DNA of 15,022 bases from Bacillota bacterium (GTDB taxonomy: Bacteria > Bacillota > Clostridia > Lachnospirales > Lachnospiraceae): assembly GCA_023442465.1 (NCBI GenBank), contig JAEZZQ010000022.1:1-15022 (forward strand), given 5' to 3'. A program made the position numbers and the translations under genes. Shown here piece after piece: positions 14,911-15,022 of the stretch; within the stretch, counting starts at the first letter, position 1; every line of letters starts with the position of its first letter. The notes under the pieces are model-generated. The model saw only the letters and a list, made by a program, of their open reading frames with translations, did not search any database and was not told where the DNA came from.

Positions 14911-15022
14911 AGGAAAGGAACATGAAGAATTATAAAGATAGCGATTATGCAAGGAATAAATTCAGCGATGGCATTGTCTACCGCTTTGCAGACCGTATCG
15001 TGGAAATTACGCTTAAGGATTA
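14899..15022. repeat. Terminal direct repeat, right copy
   Basis: Exact copy of bases 1-124. If the molecule is circular this is the same locus read twice and the true length is 14,898 bp. Confidence 0.97.
14922..15022 (+). CDS. Start of the sigma-like gene, second reading or second copy (cut by window end)
   Basis: The first 33 codons, identical to the gene starting at 24, preceded by the same GGAGGAAAGG. It is truncated only by the end of the window. In a circular molecule it is the same gene; in a linear one it is a duplicate. Confidence 0.85.
   Translation, partial: MKNYKDSDYARNKFSDGIVYRFADRIVEITLKD

Noticed and set aside
1..15022. CRISPR array, tRNA, rRNA, insertion sequence with transposase, replication origin or replication gene
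   Set aside because: None was seen: no short regularly spaced repeats apart from the operator pairs, no transposase or replication protein motifs, and no tRNA-like cloverleaf noticed.

Overview
The window reads as low-to-moderate GC Clostridia (Bacillota), probably a gut Lachnospiraceae/Oscillospiraceae relative. The support is strong GGAGG ribosome sites, signal peptides of the 'LLTLCMVLTLLPTTAFA' type, a GHKL/LytTR two-component pair, SLH and LysM surface anchoring, WG repeats, and a c-di-GMP-I (GEMM) riboswitch. This placement is inferred from gene content, not from a search.

Layout. (1) 1-840: a small sigma-70 region-4-like gene of the kind found in clostridial integrative conjugative elements, followed by a gene-free stretch holding a degenerate 3' half of a GEMM riboswitch and a hairpin. 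(2) 841-2842, minus strand: a LytTR response regulator and, 1 base downstream, a GHKL sensor kinase, with no agrB/agrD-like partner. (3) 2843-6116, plus strand: a secreted beta-trefoil/WG-repeat protein and two short lipoproteins. Near-identical blocks containing 12-bp direct repeats at a 21-bp period lie upstream of the WG gene and of the first lipoprotein, and are the likely operators of the neighbouring LytTR regulator. (4) 6201-14422, plus strand: a tight gene run of LemA, a DUF2207-type membrane protein, a zinc-ribbon/SHOCT protein, a 59-aa zinc-ribbon protein and a 1605-aa modular surface protein with SLH and LysM anchors. (5) 14423-14921: an intact GEMM aptamer, a hairpin, two strong terminators and an inverted repeat next to the ribosome site of a second copy of the sigma-like gene.

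The first 124 bases recur exactly as the last 124 bases (14899-15022). The sequence therefore either closes into a 14,898-bp circle, or is one unit of a tandem array, or is a stretch between two copies of the sigma-like gene. No replication, recombination or conjugation gene is visible, so an autonomous plasmid is unlikely on this evidence.

Working together (inference): the kinase/regulator pair senses an unknown envelope or extracellular signal and switches on secreted WG and lipoprotein genes. The LemA/DUF2207/SHOCT group looks like an envelope membrane module, and the giant SLH/LysM protein is a cell-wall-attached surface structure. The riboswitch adds a possible link to c-di-GMP, the usual motile/sessile switch, but the gene it controls is not obvious.
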